A DNA stretch of 7,521 nt from assembly GCA_035693105.1 (NCBI GenBank), contig DASSHC010000084.1:1-7521 (forward strand). Reading direction: 5' to 3'. This DNA comes from DASSHC01 sp035693105 (GTDB lineage Bacteria > Chloroflexota > Chloroflexia > Thermomicrobiales > Thermomicrobiaceae). Under the pieces are notes generated by a model that saw only the letters and a program-made list of their open reading frames with translations, was not told the origin of the DNA and ran no database searches. The position numbers were made by a program, and so were the translations under genes. Of this stretch, positions 5,673 to 7,521 are shown one piece after another (position 1 is the stretch's first letter; the number at the start of each line of letters is the position of its first letter).

Positions 5673-7521
5673 TTACTTCGGCTCCCCCAGGTGCGCCTTG
5701 AACCAGTCGAGCGAGCGCTGCAGATAGTCGACGCGGTGCTCGGGCGGGCCGAGGCGCGGGAAGCCGTGCGAGCCGCCCGGGTAGCGCGCGAACTCGACCT
5801 CGCAGCCGGCCTGCTTGAGTGTAGCGAACATCTGCTCGCTCTGGCCGATCGGGCAGCGCTGGTCCGCCTCGCCGTGCACGATCAACGTGGGCGTCGTGGC
5901 GCGGTGGGCGTAGCTGGAGGGCGAGTGCGTCTCGTACCAGGCGATCGCCTCGGGCGTGGTGGCGGGCGTGCCGCCCCACTGCTGGTCGCTGGTGCGGTGG
6001 CTGATGTCGCTGGTGCCGACCATCGCCTCCAGGTCGAAGACCGGCGCGCCACAGACGCAGGCCTGGAAGCGCTGGGTCTGGCCGATGATCCAGGAGGTCA
6101 TGTAGCCGCCGTAGCTGTAACCGACGATGCCGGTGCGGCTGGCGTCGGCGTACGGCTCCTCCAGCACCTTGTCGACCACCGCCATCAGATCCTGATAGTC
6201 CTCGCCGCCCCAATCCTGAAAGACCTGCATGGTGAACTCGCGGCCGTAGGTGGTCGAGCCGCGCGGGTTGGCGAAGGCCACCAGGAAGCCGTTGGTCGCC
6301 AGAAGCTCCAGTTGGGCGGTGAAGCCGTAGCCGTAGGCGCCATTGGGACCGCCGTGGATGCTGAGGATCAGCGGGTATTGCTTGGCCGGGTCGAAGTCCG
6401 GCGGCTTGAGCAGCCAGGCCTCGATGGGGTACTTGCCGCGCTGCACCTCGAAGCGCTCCCAGCGAGCCGGCGGGTGCTCCTTGAGCAACTCGCCGTTGTA
6501 GTCGGTGATGACGTCCGAGCGCTGCTCACGCAGGTCGTAGACGAAGAGCTCGCCGGTCGCCTCGAAGCTGGCGTAGCCGGCGGCGGCCAGACGCTTGCCG
6601 GCGTCGACGCTGAGGCCGGCGAGTGAGGCTTGCAGCGTGACCATCGGCTCCAGCGCGGCGGTCGCGACGTTGAAGGTGTAGAGGCCGCTGGCCCCGGCCC
6701 GGGTGGCGTTGAGCAGCACCTCGTGATCGTCGAGCCAGACCGGCCGCGCCAGCCCCTCGCCCGGCATGCCGCCGGCCGGCATCACCGGCAGGTCGTCGGT
6801 CAGCCGCTGGGCCGTGCCGGAGGCCACGTCATAGAGATAGAGGTCGGGTTGGTGCGTCTGCTCCTCGTCGGCCGCGTAGACGATGCGTGTGCCGTCGGGC
6901 GAATACGACCAGCTTCCCACGCTGCCGCCCTCCGGGCCGATCAGCTTCTTCTCGCCGCTCGCCACGTCGATCAGGCAAAGGTGATTACCGAAGGCGTTGG
7001 CGTTGGCCACCGTACAGGAGATTGTCTTGCCGTCCGGCGACCACTCGGGCGCGTTGTGATCGACCGGCTCGTGCGTCAACATGGTGCGCTCGCCCGAGGC
7101 CACTCCGACCGTCCAGATCTGGCTGCGCTTCTCCCCGACGTAGCCGCGGCCGTCCCACTTGTAGTCGAAGCGGCGGGTGACGCGCACGGGCGGCGCGGCG
7201 TCTTTGTCGCGCTCCTCCTCGTCAGGATTCTCGGGATCGAAGGTGGTGGTATAGGCGATCGTCTTGCCGTCCGGCGACCAGGCCAGCGCGCCCAGCTCCT
7301 GGTTATGCTTGGTTACCGCGCGCGCCTCGCCCGGCCGGGCGACGTCGAGCACGAAGAGTCCGGCCTTGCCCTTGCCGACCCGGTCGGAGACGAAGGCGAT
7401 GGAGGTGCCGTCGGGCGACCAGCGCCCGCCCCGGTTGCGTGTGCCGGTCTGGGTGAGCTGCCGCTTGTTCGAGCCGTCGGGCGCGCAGAGCCAGAGCTGG
7501 CTGGCCGGCTTCTTGGTTTCT
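5673..7521 (-). CDS. S9 family serine peptidase, acylaminoacyl-peptidase-like (partial, right edge)
   Basis: Prolyl-oligopeptidase-family enzyme with a beta-propeller followed by an alpha/beta-hydrolase domain, expected to cleave short peptides or acylated amino-terminal residues. The frame is open to the window edge, so the N-terminus is missing; at least 615 residues are visible. Propeller-type WSPDG repeats occur at 7407-7421, at about 7266-7280 and 7029-7043, with a YSPDG copy at about 6891-6905. In the hydrolase domain SIHGGPNGAYG forms the oxyanion region; the triad is Ser in GYSYGG (codon 6114-6116), Asp in HGEADQRCP (5862-5864) and His in GGSHGF (5766-5768). The HGEADQRCPIGQSEQMF sequence is typical of the S9C (acylaminoacyl peptidase) branch. 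An internal Met at 7352 is not the start because recognisable propeller sequence continues upstream of it. It is transcribed towards menE, with the inverted repeat between, and shows no functional link to the other genes. Confidence 0.92.
   Translation of the reverse strand, partial: ETKKPASQLWLCAPDGSNKRQLTQTGTRNRGGRWSPDGTSIAFVSDRVGKGKAGLFVLDVARPGEARAVTKHNQELGALAWSPDGKTIAYTTTFDPENPDEEERDKDAAPPVRVTRRFDYKWDGRGYVGEKRSQIWTVGVASGERTMLTHEPVDHNAPEWSPDGKTISCTVANANAFGNHLCLIDVASGEKKLIGPEGGSVGSWSYSPDGTRIVYAADEEQTHQPDLYLYDVASGTAQRLTDDLPVMPAGGMPGEGLARPVWLDDHEVLLNATRAGASGLYTFNVATAALEPMVTLQASLAGLSVDAGKRLAAAGYASFEATGELFVYDLREQRSDVITDYNGELLKEHPPARWERFEVQRGKYPIEAWLLKPPDFDPAKQYPLILSIHGGPNGAYGYGFTAQLELLATNGFLVAFANPRGSTTYGREFTMQVFQDWGGEDYQDLMAVVDKVLEEPYADASRTGIVGYSYGGYMTSWIIGQTQRFQACVCGAPVFDLEAMVGTSDISHRTSDQQWGGTPATTPEAIAWYETHSPSSYAHRATTPTLIVHGEADQRCPIGQSEQMFATLKQAGCEVEFARYPGGSHGFPRLGPPEHRVDYLQRSLDWFKAHLGEPK

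Noticed and set aside
5338..6213. 291-residue minus-strand open frame across the menE end, the repeat and the peptidase 3' end
   Set aside because: It is an alternative frame of the peptidase gene that reads through the inverted repeat; the peptidase frame carries the intact catalytic triad.
5658..6626. 322-residue plus-strand open frame over the peptidase
   Set aside because: Antisense to the S9 peptidase, biased to Val, Ala, Arg, Leu and Gly, with no family signature.
7029..7280. Near-identical CTTGCCGTCCGGCGACCA copies as a DNA repeat
   Set aside because: They encode the WSPDGK motif of successive propeller blades in the peptidase, so the repetition is explained at the protein level.

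Overview
The window is GC-rich, almost entirely coding bacterial DNA with tightly packed genes, GTG as well as ATG starts, and purine-rich ribosome binding sites. Gene content suggests a menaquinone-using bacterium: the C-terminal part of an o-succinylbenzoate synthase (MenC) and a complete o-succinylbenzoate-CoA ligase (MenE) are present. The high GC, the dispersed-type 'GTAGGGGC...' inverted repeat and this kind of ABC-2 exporter would fit a Chloroflexota (Thermomicrobia-like) genome, but nothing here fixes the taxon; that is an inference of modest strength.

Layout. (1) 1-579, plus strand: 3' part of menC, cut by the left edge. (2) 619-1152, minus strand: a chloramphenicol 3-O-phosphotransferase-like kinase, convergent with menC and divergent from what follows. 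(3) 1153-1414: divergent intergenic region with two short GC-rich hairpins in what would be the kinase leader. (4) 1415-5468, plus strand: a compact four-gene run of two ABC-2 permeases (8-nt overlap), their ATPase (1-nt gap) and menE (2-nt gap), very likely one transcript. (5) 5469-5672: non-coding gap holding a 138-bp element bounded by near-perfect 20-bp inverted arms. (6) 5673-7521, minus strand: S9 family (acylaminoacyl-peptidase-like) serine peptidase, convergent with menE and cut at its N-terminus by the right edge.

How the genes relate. MenC and MenE catalyse consecutive steps of the classical menaquinone pathway (SHCHC to OSB to OSB-CoA), yet they are separated by an antisense kinase gene and an exporter operon, and menE appears translationally packed with the exporter rather than with menC. 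The kinase and the exporter share one divergent intergenic region, which raises a testable idea of a drug-modification plus efflux pair set inside a menaquinone locus. I did not find evidence for a wholly new molecular system; the points worth a second look are that arrangement, the very close residue-by-residue match of the kinase to chloramphenicol phosphotransferase, the paired hairpins ahead of it, and the inverted-repeat element.
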